Positions 42,951 through 54,090 of a DNA stretch of 64,000 bases are shown here, one piece after another. The translations under genes were made by a program, and so were the position numbers. The number at the start of each line of letters is the position of its first letter. Positions within the stretch are counted from its first letter, which is position 1. The stretch comes from Lutjanus erythropterus (Eukaryota > Chordata > Actinopteri > Lutjaniformes > Lutjanidae): positions 2,238,944 to 2,302,943 of the forward strand of contig CM034607.1 in the NCBI GenBank assembly GCA_020091685.1, in the 5' to 3' direction. Under the pieces are notes generated by a model that ran no database searches, was not told the origin of the DNA, and saw only the letters and a program-made list of their open reading frames with translations.

Positions 42951-44395
42951 CATTGTTTCAGAGCAGAGAAAACTGCTCATTTTTTTCATGATTTGGAGAA
43001 CCCTAACCCTAATCTATTCTTGAAATAAGACTTTTTCTCAAAAATTATAACTTTGTGCTTGAAATTAAAACTTAGTTCTTATGACAATCTCAAGATATTA
43101 CAACTTTTCTTGAAATTATGAGTTTGTTTTTCAGGCAGTTTGGCTTTTTTCTCAAAATATTTCAACGTAATTCTTGTAATCTCCATCCCCTGGCCACCAT
43201 GAGTGATACACTGAGTCTAGGGGGCTGTAGTGATGTCTTTCACTGCTTATTATTGAATGTGTTGCTGGCTGGTTGCTGCTGGCATGTCTCCGCTCAGCCT
43301 CTGTAGCAATGGGAGTGGTCTGCGGCTCCCCTGCCTCAGTTGCAGAAGAAAAACATGGCTGACCCACATTCTAGGAATATCACCCCTCAGTACGGAACCT
43401 GAATAATAGATACTTTGTCACAAACACACATGGGACACCGTGTGCATCCACACAGAACTGGATCACAAGTCTCCACCTATAGAAAGTTGCTTTTCAGAGC
43501 TCCCAGGGCAGATCAAAGCTGAAATTGAAATTCATATCAGCTCTTTGTATCTACTATTGCCTCTTAAACACCTTCTTTCCTGTCTCTTAATGCCTGTGCT
43601 CCCCTGGCTCACATCCTCCGTGACGCCCATGGATCCTGCCGCTCTGCCTCAGCAGACTATACCGGGTGTCATGGCGAGCTGAGCGCTAGTTAAGAGCGTG
43701 ACATTTCCAATACAACAGCCAGGCAAAGCAGGGACATCAATTACCTATGTTTACAGCACGCAGAAACAAGTGGCTCCTATTAACCCTGCTGTGTTCTCAC
43801 AGCTCTCTCATTTCCCAGCATCCTCGCTGAGATTGAGTGGTAATTCCTCGCTAAAGCCGCGTACCTGACAGGAGTCATACACTCAGGAAATAGCTGATTG
43901 CTTTTGTCACTCAGCACAACATCTTATCGATTGTGTCTTCTGTCCCAGAGAAGCAAGAAGTGTGCTGAAGCTTAAAGGAAAAGTACACCCTAATATACCA
44001 ACTATAAAAAACAACTACTGCCTTGTTTATTTCCAGTATATTTATCCAGCCCATTCTTACTCCCGGGTCTTCAAAAACATTGTAAAAACACACAAGTTAC
44101 CCTTTAGCATCTCTACAGTACACACCCATCTTTCAAATAAGTTCAGTGTAAAACTATTCACATCAGGTGATGTAGAGTCATAGAGTAGATTGAGATAGAA
44201 TTTGATGAATAGGTCAAATAAACACAGCATTTTTACCATGGGGTTTGTGTCTCCTGCGAAACCAAATGTCAACATAAGCTAAAGTTCGAAGTTAGATAAG
44301 GTCACGCCCCTCACCTGACTTACTTAACGTACATCTTGGATAGTGCACACGTTACCCAAATCATGCTCGTTTCCTAAATGTATCCATGTGTTTGA
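42951..44395. other. No gene seen; candidate regulatory DNA at 43430-43910
   Basis: 43430-43910 lacks simple repeats, is GC-balanced, and contains catcaattacctatgtttac near 43736, which combines homeodomain-like and forkhead-like motifs. The open frame at 43440-43682 has no known domain. Confidence 0.25.
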
Positions 44396-44399
44396 TGCC

Positions 44400-44945
44400 T
44401 AAATCATCCAAGATGTTTTGTTACCTCAACCTAAGAAAGTAATTTTGGTGCCTAAACCTAACCAAGTCTTTTTGTTGCATAACCCTAACCAAGCAGTTTT
44501 CGTGCCTGAACTAACCAAGTAGGTTTGGTGCCTTTATCCAACTAGATAGTCATCTTGAAGATAGTTTTGAAGCTTCAACCCAGCTCAGTAGTTTTGGTGC
44601 CTAAACCCAACTCAATAGAGTTGGTGCCTAAACCTAACCGAGTAGTTTTGTTGCCTATAACCAACTAAGTCCTAATTAAGTAGTTTCAGTACTTAAATCT
44701 AACCATGTAGTTGTGGTACCAAAACCTGACCAAGTAGTTTTGGTGCCCATACCTGTCCAAACTGATTCCTAAATATATCAAAGTAATTTTGGTGCCTATG
44801 GGCAACTAAGTAAAAAATAACCTACTTAAGTAATTTTGTTGCCTAAGCACAACCAAGTAGTTTTATGGCCTAGACCTCAGCAGGATTTTTTGTAACCTAC
44901 ACCTATGCAAGTAGTTTTGGTGCCAAGACCTAACTTAGCTGTGAC
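44400..44945. repeat. 27-bp minisatellite, about 17 units
   Basis: Unit ttttggtgcctaaaccta plus accaagtag. Most units differ at several positions and a few carry insertions of 11-20 bp, so the array is old. Confidence 0.85.
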
Positions 44946-45559
44946 AGTTTCACAACATTAATCATGCTAAAAAGGCTCTCCACCAGTGCCTCTTACAGAC
45001 TCTAAAGGCTCTCTCTTTTTTTGAGGATGGGTTGATTTATTAATACCTGTATGTGAGCATTACTCGCCAAAATACAGCTCAGCTACAGGTGGAGATTTAG
45101 AGGTTTTGGTTTCAGGCTGTCCAAGTCAAAGAACAAAGGCTTTAAGTCCAGAGACCAATTTCTCTGGTGAACGTGGCCTCAATATACCAGGGTAAATTTT
45201 TAATGTCCAAGTGAAGGAAATCAATCTGAAATCATATCTGGTCTCATGTGAAACAAAACAATCTAAGCTTTTCAGAGCTTTCAACCACATCTCACAACCT
45301 TCATGAGAAAGGTAACGTGTCTCTTTTCAAAGATGCTCTCTGACGTCAGATGTGAATGTCCTTGCTGACCTTTCTTTGGCCGTCCAGTACTTCTTGTCTA
45401 TGACAGCTGACCTCTTCCCAGTGGATGTTTATTTTGTTCACACACTGTTTCCAAAGGTCAAGAGTCAACTTCCATACTCAAATATTTTCCTATACTTTAA
45501 GATGAGAGAGGAAACTCTCATCAATTTTCTAAAGCTGGAGAGTTTATCTTCTCTAAAGA
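44946..45559. other. No gene seen
   Basis: A 70-codon open frame at 45352-45564 has no recognised motif. Confidence 0.4.
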
Positions 45560-45924
45560 TTTAGATAAGCTGCAGACTTGCAGTCTTACTTGTCCCAGCA
45601 GCTGATTGGACATTGAGACATGCACTCACAATACAAAAATACAGAACAGAAATCAACAAACCCCTTCTGACTGATTTTGTCCAGTGTGCAACATTCACAC
45701 AGAAATATGAACAAACTGGACAAGAGGCATGACATCTTTTGTCCCTGCAGCATTCAGCAGCTGAACAAGCTCCGCCCTTTATCAATGATCAGTTTCCTTA
45801 AATGTTGCTTTTTATGTTTTTCTGATGCTTATATTTTTATAGTTGTTGATGTTCTTTTGATACTTTTTAGGCTCTTTGTGCGAAGCAAATTCTCCTCAAA
45901 GCAATAAAGGTTTCATTCATTCAT
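45560..45924 (+). repeat. 3' end of a LINE-like retroelement
   Basis: gacatcttttgtccctgcag, then a frame reading CSIQQLNKLRPLS, then ggctctttgtgcgaagcaaa, gcaataaaggtttc and (attc)n. This is the layout of the ORF2 end, short 3' UTR and simple-repeat tail of a fish LINE. 5'-truncated. Confidence 0.55.
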
Positions 45925-47221
45925 AGACGGGTCTGTCTGCCAGTAACAAAGTGATGAAATTATTAAGTTGAATTGTTAAGTCTCACAGGCCTCTTTTGTG
46001 AAATCTGTTCATTAGATGAAGTTGACCATTAACAAAATGACATATTTATTAAAAAATAATCTATTTTGTAGCTGTGTCACTTCAGGTTGCACATTATCTG
46101 CTAATCTGAAAAAATCTTATCATTGTGATGGCAGTGTTAGGCTTAGAAGTACAGACAATTATTTGCAGTGAGAATGAATTTTCAAACAATGACAATGAAA
46201 ACTGGATATTGAAATGATCATTTTAATTTGGTTATACAATATGTGGACACAAACTGAACACTGATTAAATGTCCAATGTGTAAAATCTAGCAGATCTATT
46301 GTGAGAATATGGCAGAAATGGTGAGACAAAGTGTTTCTGTAAGCTCACCACTAGATGCCACTAAATCCTACACAATGGTCCTTTAAATTAAAGAAAATAA
46401 GCATTTTTTTTAACAACTTTTTAGCATTCCATGTATTTATTCATGATCAGCAATGATTAAATTCTTTTACGGCAGCAATGTTTATAGTTGTAATTGTTTA
46501 TATTGAATCTCAGAGCTCCAGCACACGACATATTCAGTCTTTTGCCTGATGACAAAGGATTAAAACATGATGGTGAAACGTTTTAGGCAAATATGTGGTT
46601 TCCAAGGTATCAGACGTAGCTCTCACGATAACATTGCTCCTGACATGGATGAAGGCACGTTCTCAAATTAATTGCATATGAATGCATTATCCTTTATTAT
46701 GTTGTACTATCTGGGTGACCACGATGCACAGATGCATCATCGTAGACCATTAGAGAAGTGCCAGAGCATTGCTACAAAAAACTAAAACCAAAAAAAAAAA
46801 ACAGTAGAATGTAGGGTGCATGTCAATGTGATAAAAAAAACAAAAAAACAATGTCCTTATAGAACAAAATGATTTAAACCTGTTATTGAGACCAAAAAAA
46901 ACAGCTTTTGTTCAGTGAGTCACTGCTCCGAGCAGCAGCAGTCACACAGTTAATTACACAGTTAATTAGTGACAGTGTAAAACATTCACTGAGTTCATCA
47001 CACCACCATTTAACAAAGTAGCAATATGGAGTTGTTACATGATAGAGATAATACAGAATGCACTGAGCATAAATTAAAGCTACTGTACCACAGATTAATG
47101 CGTTGCACAATGCTTATGAAAATGTATACATTCCCTTTATTACTGCTGTTGAAAATAAATTTTGTTAATGATAATTGATGTTGTTACGACTGAATATCTT
47201 CAAAACACCCAGCCAAACACT
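45925..47221. other. No gene seen; one repeat fragment at 46250-46385
   Basis: 46250-46385 (aaatctagcagatctattgt, ctagatgccactaaatccta, atggtcctttaa) is a widespread fish repeat. The rest is AT-rich. Confidence 0.45.
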
Positions 47222-47452
47222 GGAGGATGTGTCCACTCTGCTGTCTCAGTGTCAAACACCACTTTGACCTGAAAACAACCTGATACATGGACACTCCATC
47301 TAGCAGCTTTGTTGGACATGTCCAGACATGTTTGAGCCACCAGAGCCAGAGGAGAGTGACAGGATGGTTTTTTTTTTTCTTCTGTGTCGGGTTGTTGGAA
47401 CTGAAGTGAGCTGAAGTGAACTGCTGGGCTGATTTGGACTGAGAGTCGCTGA
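47222..47452 (-). repeat. Dispersed repeat, copy 2 of an inverted pair
   Basis: Reverse-complement partner of 42737-42950, 4.3 kb away. It differs by an A-run (ten A on the minus strand) after acacagaag. Confidence 0.85.
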
Positions 47453-49089
47453 GTGTTTGAACATTTGTAACTGATTGTTAGGGAGGGGAGGCAGCTTCAC
47501 AGGGTTGGAATTACAAAAAAACAATCTAGTATTACTACTAAAGACATTTAATATCACTGGCAACATTTCATAGAGGCTAAATAACAAAAATATAAGGCTC
47601 AAAATCAAAGACTGCATTTATCAATCAGAGCAAAAAAACAGAAACAAAATTTAAAAAATCAGCAAGGGGACACACAGGCAACGTTTATCTGCTTCTCATT
47701 TGATTTTACATGGGAGGACTTTACATAAAGTATCACAGGCTTTTAGAAACCTGCATCTCTTACTCATACTGACTCCTTTGAGGATTATTATAATCCGGAG
47801 GAAATGGGTTTAGGGGCAAAAGTTATATTTACAACCATGGAACAAACAGGAACTGAAGTAGGTGACATGTATGTCTGGTTCTGACTGTATAGCGGAGGAG
47901 ACTGATAGACAGTGTCCATGTAAGAACCAAGGACAACGTGACTGTCAATATTATGGCATGTCATGAGCCAATAAACACGCAGCATACAGACACACAGCAC
48001 ATTTTTACTATTACTAATTTATTTCAGCAACATCATGTTTCGGAGCTCCTCTCAAATGTCCCACAGTAGACTTTCAGGGGAGCTCATGTCCTTTTCAGTG
48101 GAGCTGAGCTCCCCTTAGTGCCCCTGTAATTCAGACCATTGTGTGCCAGTTTGTGGGGCTTATATAGTGTTGTGGGACCACTGGTCATGGTCACCAAGCC
48201 ATGTTTCAGGTCCTCCTAAAAAAAATCCTTTTCACGTTTTCAGCAACTATGCTCTAACTCGTATAATGTTTTTAGAGGAAAAAGTCCCCTTTTTCTTTAT
48301 GCAGACTTTAATTTGCAACAACAAAGACAAAAACAGACATTACATACTGGAATGGAAATTTGTGTGAAATATGTGTTACATGAAATGTACATATTTATCG
48401 TCCTGAAGAGTAAAATACAGTTGGACCGCTAGGAAGAACAGCTTCACAGGTGCTTAAAAGTTCTGGTTATGGAAAACTCCAGGTTACAAATCATCAAGCT
48501 GCTGCAGAGGAAATGGGGCTGTCCTCAGCTGTCAATCAAATACAGACACTGGCCAGAACATTCAGAGGCTTGGAAGTTAAAGGAGCATTTCTGATTAAAC
48601 TATCAAAAAGCTTGTTTTCTGTTTTCATTTACAAAGAATATTATCAGCTAAGAGGTCACGCAGTAGATTGCATCCCCCTGCTAAGACAACAGATGATGAA
48701 GCACCTACTGCAATGCCACCACAACTGCCAGATGCAACCAGCAGAGATTTGCAAAGTTTCAATTGCGGCCCCTAGTGGTCGGTTAAGAAGAGTGAGAAGT
48801 CAGCTGTCAGTGGTCGTATAAAACAGAGCAGTCAAAAAATGGAATTACTGTCTCACAGTTGTTTGTCTTCACCAACCAGTCAAGTTACAGTTTACATCCA
48901 TGTCTGTCCACACTCATATAATGTCTGTAGTGAAGATTTTGAAGGAAATTAATATAGAACTTACCACTATAGTGACCTGTGACTTTGAGGAAATCAAATA
49001 AAGAGAGACTATTTTTACAGAGGACAGAGGACTGATAGAGAGCTGAACATTATGATGTCAGAGTGAAGTTGACCTTTGACTTTTTGGAT
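47453..49089. other. No gene seen
   Basis: Open frame 48450-48821 (plus, 123 codons) ends in repeat-like text (gcggcccctagtggtc) and shows no domain. 48040-48130 has ggggagctc / gagctgagctcccc phrases typical of repeats. Confidence 0.4.
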
Positions 49090-49350
49090 ATAAAATGTCA
49101 TCATGTCATCATTTTATTCTATTAGATATTTGTGTGTAATTTTGTCATAATTAGCGTATTAATCCTTGAGTTATGGCCAAAATCAAAACTGTTTAGTTAG
49201 ATCACTGTGACCTTTGACCAACCAAATCCAATCTGTTTATCTTTGAGTCCAAGTGGACACTTGTACCAAGTCTGAACAATTTACTTCAAGGTATTCTTGA
49301 GATATCACATTCACAAGAATGGGATGACCTGAAAACAGAAAATCTGCGGC
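49090..49350. repeat. Decayed dispersed repeat
   Basis: tgtgacctttgaccaaccaa, gagtccaagtggacacttgt, tcttgagatatcacattcac, aagaatgggatgac: a very common fish repeat that normally continues into ggacggacgg. Confidence 0.6.
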
Positions 49351-49359
49351 CATAAAAAC

Positions 49360-49600
49360 ATTAATTCATTCATTCATTGTCTATTAACCACTTATCCTTG
49401 AAGGGTCACGGCATTGGGTGAGAGAGGGGTCACCATACAAACATAAAGTTTCAGGCTGATCAGTCCATTCATTCATTCATTCATTTTCTGTAACCGCTTA
49501 TTCCGTAAGGGTCGCGGGGCTGCTGGAGTCTATCCCAGCTGACATTGGGCGAGAGGCGGGGTTCACCCTGGACAAGTCGCCAGTTCATCGCAGGGCCTGA
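49360..49600 (+). repeat. Two adjacent SINE/LINE-tail copies with ATTC runs
   Basis: attcattcattg..ttaaccacttatcct (49364-49403) and attcattcattcatttt..aaccgcttattcc (49468-49505) start two copies. The second continues gggtcgcggggctgctggag, tatcccagctgac, caccctggacaagtcgccag. This repeat is abundant in teleosts. Confidence 0.7.
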
Positions 49601-49880
49601 TCAGTCCAGTAGTATTCAAAATTAGCTGTGGACATTTATTATTTATTACATGGATTTCAATTGCAAAATGGTTGTGATTTCAGTGGCACTTTATGAAGAG
49701 TGTTGATGACTTTGATTCTCCATGAAGCTCCCACATCCTAAAAAAATACTGCAAAAAATTTCACCACATAGAAATGAATCCTTCACATCTAAACAACTGG
49801 ACCTTTTTACTCCTCAAACTTGTTGGCTGAGGAAGACGGTTTGGTGGTTGCCCCCATTTTTTGAGTTGGCCTTCTTTCAC

Positions 49881-49932
49881 CACACACACACGCGCACGCA
49901 CGCACACACAAAGACACACACACACACACACT
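49881..49932. repeat. Interrupted (CA)n microsatellite
   Basis: CA units with CG and AAGA interruptions. Confidence 0.95.
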
Positions 49933-51321
49933 CTGCAGTCTCTGATGTGGTACAATTCCAGAAACGAACAACTTGGGCCACTTCTTCCTTTTCATGACCT
50001 GGATTTTTCTTCTTACTGTAAAGTCCGATGGGTATTAAGAGCCCATATAAAAGCCCTCATGTGTTGACCCATTTATTTATAGACAAGTCCTTACATTATT
50101 GTTCAGGTTGTAATGGGTCATGAAAGAGCTGCTCCTGTATAGATATCCATGTCTCTATTTGGAAAGGGTACATGAAAATGAATTAATGGTGTAAAGCCAG
50201 TGTATTTTTGTCATCAGCAGATTTGCTGTGGGTTTGCACAAACATCATTTGCAGAAATTGGATTGAATGAGGCTATAAATATAATGTAATCTCAGCTCCC
50301 TGTGCTGACATATTGTGACACTGATATTGACATTATGCTGAGCTGATTTCATTTAATCTACAGCAAGTAGCTCTCCACATCCAGCCCAGCTTCATTCTGA
50401 TGCACAAGAATGCTCCCAACAGTGAGAGCTGGAAATGAGAGACAAGTCCATGTTGACCACATGCGTCCTTGGTTTGACTTTCAGCTGGAATTGAATGTCT
50501 GAATTCACAGGATTTATATTTCAACCCTGTCCAATGAGAAATCAACATGGCGGATGTTTTTTTTGTTTTTTTTTCTGCGTGCATGGCTTCACCAGGCAGC
50601 CAGTCGTCATGCCCAGGGGTAGTAACCATAAAAAAAAAAAAAAAAAACACATATTGTGCACTTTGCCAATTCGGTGAATCTGTGATGTGGAATCATTCGG
50701 CGCGGAGCATGTGATTGGTGTTAGGCGGCATGACAGGCAGAGAGGGAAGGAGTGCACCAGACCTGGAGGTTCTTGTCTCTGGGAAGGAATGCCGCTGTAG
50801 AGCTCTCATTGGCAGAGCCCTGAAGATCCTGGGGGGTCGCGGGGAGTGCAGCGGGGGGCTCGGGGTGGGTGGGAAAGGAGGGGCATGGGGAAAGCATGGG
50901 GAAAGATGAAAACAAGCTCGTGGTTTCTCCAACCTCGTTACAGCTAATATCCCGTCAACTGTAATTAACGCTGACACTTTGTAGCGTTTCTTTAAAGTTC
51001 TGTCACCGGGTCTCCGCTGACTGTCTCATTACCATGCTGCTGGCACGTTAAACTGCCTCAGCTGCAAACATGCTTACAAATATTCCACAGCCAGTGCAGC
51101 ATCATTTTTTCAATTTCACCATTGAAAATGTTAATGTAGCCTACCCACCATCTGAAACTGCTGATAGCTGACAAATACTCTGTAGTATTACATTTGACTT
51201 TGCATAATTAAAACACAAAATTCATTATTATTTACTATCTTATGTGTTTCCACAGATTTGTATTCTCATTATGTGGAAAATCTCTTGAAAAAACATTTAA
51301 ATACTCTTCTTATACTGTACT
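49933..51321. other. No gene seen; candidate regulatory DNA
   Basis: 50280-50530 and 50690-51060 are repeat-poor and GC-balanced apart from an A run at 50630-50647. No coding frame is supported. Confidence 0.25.
50831..50901 (+). other. G-rich tract with quadruplex potential
   Basis: Nine runs of three to six G (for example ggggggtcgcgggg, cggggggctcggggtggg, tggggaaagcatgggg) within about 70 bases, in an otherwise AT-rich window. The surrounding 50700-50930 is also GC-rich. Confidence 0.7.
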
Positions 51322-51880
51322 TTAACACTAGAAGTGCCAGAATCTCATAATTACTAGAATGACCATAAGTGTCATTTTCACATTTTCCAAACTCTATTAT
51401 CTCTCATGATAAATACCAGACTGGTCAGAGATCACTGCATTTATTCTGTTAGTTCATCTTTTTAAAAAAGGAATAATAGCAAAACCTACATTTTGTAAAA
51501 TGTATTTATATATTCATCAATATGCTGCCATAGCATGTAGTAATCCATAATGATTGTTTATATTCACAGCAGTATTTTTCTGTAGGATAATAACATCAGT
51601 GATCCCATTCAGACTTCGCATAAATCTAGAATTAACCAGAGCAAGAAACAGTTAAATGTATTTTATAAATATGTTATTTTAATATTAATAATAACGAGCT
51701 TTCACCCAAAACAAACCATAAATTAGAAAAATAAAAACAAAGAAAGTTGGAAACATTGCTATTTGTAATAAGTAAGGATGCTTTGTTTAAAAATTTGAGA
51801 GCTTTAACACAAAAATTCACTGAGTTATAGGTGCTGAGACAAAAGGGGGTTACAACCACCCCTGGTCTCCCCTACTTTAT
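51322..51880 (+). mobile_element. Uninterrupted sister copy of the split element
   Basis: Begins ttaacactagaagtgccag. Collinear with 18927-19330 (tgatcccattcagac, aaatctagaatta) and 20380-20546 (ggaaacattgct, gagttataggtgctgagac, ctggtctcccctactt). About 560 bp. No coding capacity. Confidence 0.65.
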
Positions 51881-53555
51881 TTTTATTGTGTCTAATTAAT
51901 CAATTATTTATATTTTAATGTCAGGAATTTGGAAATCGAGACCACTTGTTTTATTGACAGAGATGATAATAGTTGCTAAGCAACGAAGATTCCCATGTGG
52001 CTGAAATAAGTAAAAATGATAACATTTTCTTTGCCTTTTCTGTAAGTCATATAAAAAACATTTTAAATGAAAATACAGACACTTGTGGGGAAAAAAATCA
52101 GGTACCAGCAGCGCTGTATTTTTTTGGAAGTAAATATTTAGTTGTTTTGAAAAAAGATCCTTTCTTTTGTGGTAAATGTGTACTGCAGCAGGTAGATACT
52201 ATGGATAGATATACACTAATAGTCTAGAAACTTTCAATAGCTGCTTGTCAGATACACAGCCAGTTTCCTTGCCCACACCCAGCCTGAGTTTAGACAGGAC
52301 TAAAGGTGGATGTCCTGCAGATGCCCCCCCCCCCCCGGCTACAGGATCACTGGTGATGAGGAAACTACTGAAACCAACCACTGATATAATCTCTCCGTGT
52401 CATATCTATAAAAGATTGAAGCCATCATTTCGTTGCTGTGGAAATTAGGGTTGGGTACCATTCACATTTGAGTAGATATGGTATGGTACCAGTACCCAAC
52501 AGTACATTTTTTAGGTACTTTATTCTGTCTGTAATAATAACAATGTCATTTCTGTTGTGAAAATAAGTGCACAGTTATTAGTTTCAACATGTTACTTGTT
52601 TAGAACACAATGTTTTATTTAAAACATTTTAAACATGACACGAAATAAATCCTTTCCCTAGCTCCCTGTTTCTCCCAGAACCCTCCCCTACACCCTCTAG
52701 CCTGTCAGTCTGTCCCCAGGGCATTTTACACTGTTTGTTTTTGGGAAGAAGCACATATTTGTTGTTGTTGTTTTTTGCAGTTCATGTATTGGTTTCATAC
52801 TAAGGTTTCAGACCTAATTATAAATCTCACACACTGCTGTTGCGTAGTAAATAGCATGTTTCAGACACAGCCAGTTTGTGAGTGTGGGTTAATGTTAAAA
52901 ATGCTAAGCTAACGTCAGCTAAGACAGTGAAAAAAGCCTCCAACAACTTATCCAACACGCTCGTAAACTGGAAGCAGCATACTGGCAGTGAAGCAGCAGC
53001 TTCAGCCCTCCGTCTTTGTCTTGCACTCAATTCCCAATCAGTGTAGTTACACATGTAAAACTGAAGAAAATGGACTTAAGCTTAAAAACATGGGTAAAGC
53101 ACGACTGAAACGTGATCTGTTGCACAGCTGGTGTAGTAGACGTGTAGAAGTAGATCTGTTCTTTCAGATGGACTGAAACACAGCCTGTGTATGCAGGTCT
53201 TTGGACAGCTAGAGTCAATCTTTTTAAAACGCTGTTGGCTACAAGCAGTATTTTCTCATGCTGGTGAATGTACCTGCCTCTGAGGTGGAATAAATCCAGT
53301 GCCAACAACCATTCTTTTCTCTACCTCCCAATTTATAATGCCCCACATGTATCCCCTCTGCACTGCAGTCCTCGTCTTTGCTGGCTCTGCTGTTGAACTG
53401 TGGAGGGTGCAGATAGACATGTTACAACACACGCCTTGCATTCAAAAGTGCACACTTTTTAGATGTCCAAGTAGTGTCACTTGCTGCAGACCCCTATTGT
53501 ATTTGTTCTGATTATTCTTTCATCTTATTATTATTTTTCTCCGCTAAAAGTGTTC
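51881..53555. other. No gene seen; C13 run and hAT-like fragment
   Basis: C13 at 52324-52336. 52447-52520 (ggttgggtaccattc, ggtaccagtacccaac) is an inverted pair of the kind at the ends of a fish transposon family. Confidence 0.4.
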
Positions 53556-54090
53556 ATGCAGAAAAAACTGTAAGATGAAAATTCACCAAACTACTGAAAT
53601 AAAGCAAAAAAGACACTAATTGACCTCAAGGTGGTGCTGTAACAAGCAGGTTTTTGCAATTATCTTGAAAATGGCTTAGCCCAGACTCAAAATTCTTCTG
53701 CCATTTTAATTGTTCAATTCATCTCCATCTTTCTTTCTTCTGCTTTAAAAAGGTAATTTTTCTCAGTTTTATCAAAATCCTATTTTCTCAAACATGTCTT
53801 AGACCATCCTGAAAAGCCAATTGTCCTGAAAATGAGTCAGCATCATCTACAGACTTTGCTGATCTAAGGGATTTTGATTTGTCAATCAGTTTGTGTTTTA
53901 TGAGCCAATCAGTTTTTATCTAAATAGCTCATTTTCAAAAATCTGTAATGACTCCTAAACACATTGAAAGCACGTTCACAAACGTGAAAAGTTTATGTTT
54001 CCTAATTTGCTGCATGAATTTGAGTGAAAATCGGTTTGCATGATCTCGGGTCATGACTCAGTTTATGCAGGAAATTTGGTAATAATTACT
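53556..54090. repeat. Decayed dispersed repeat
   Basis: Opens with gacctcaaggtggtgctgta and continues with phrases such as caaacgtgaaaagttt and gagtgaaaatcggtttgcat. It follows a fish repeat that usually carries aaggtggcgct. Ends uncertain. Confidence 0.4.

Noticed and set aside
42999-43013. Telomere-like aaccctaaccctaa
   Set aside because: Only two units, and related text occurs in the 27-bp repeat family. There is no array.
48450-48821. 123-codon plus-strand frame
   Set aside because: No recognisable domain; the end overlaps repeat-type sequence.
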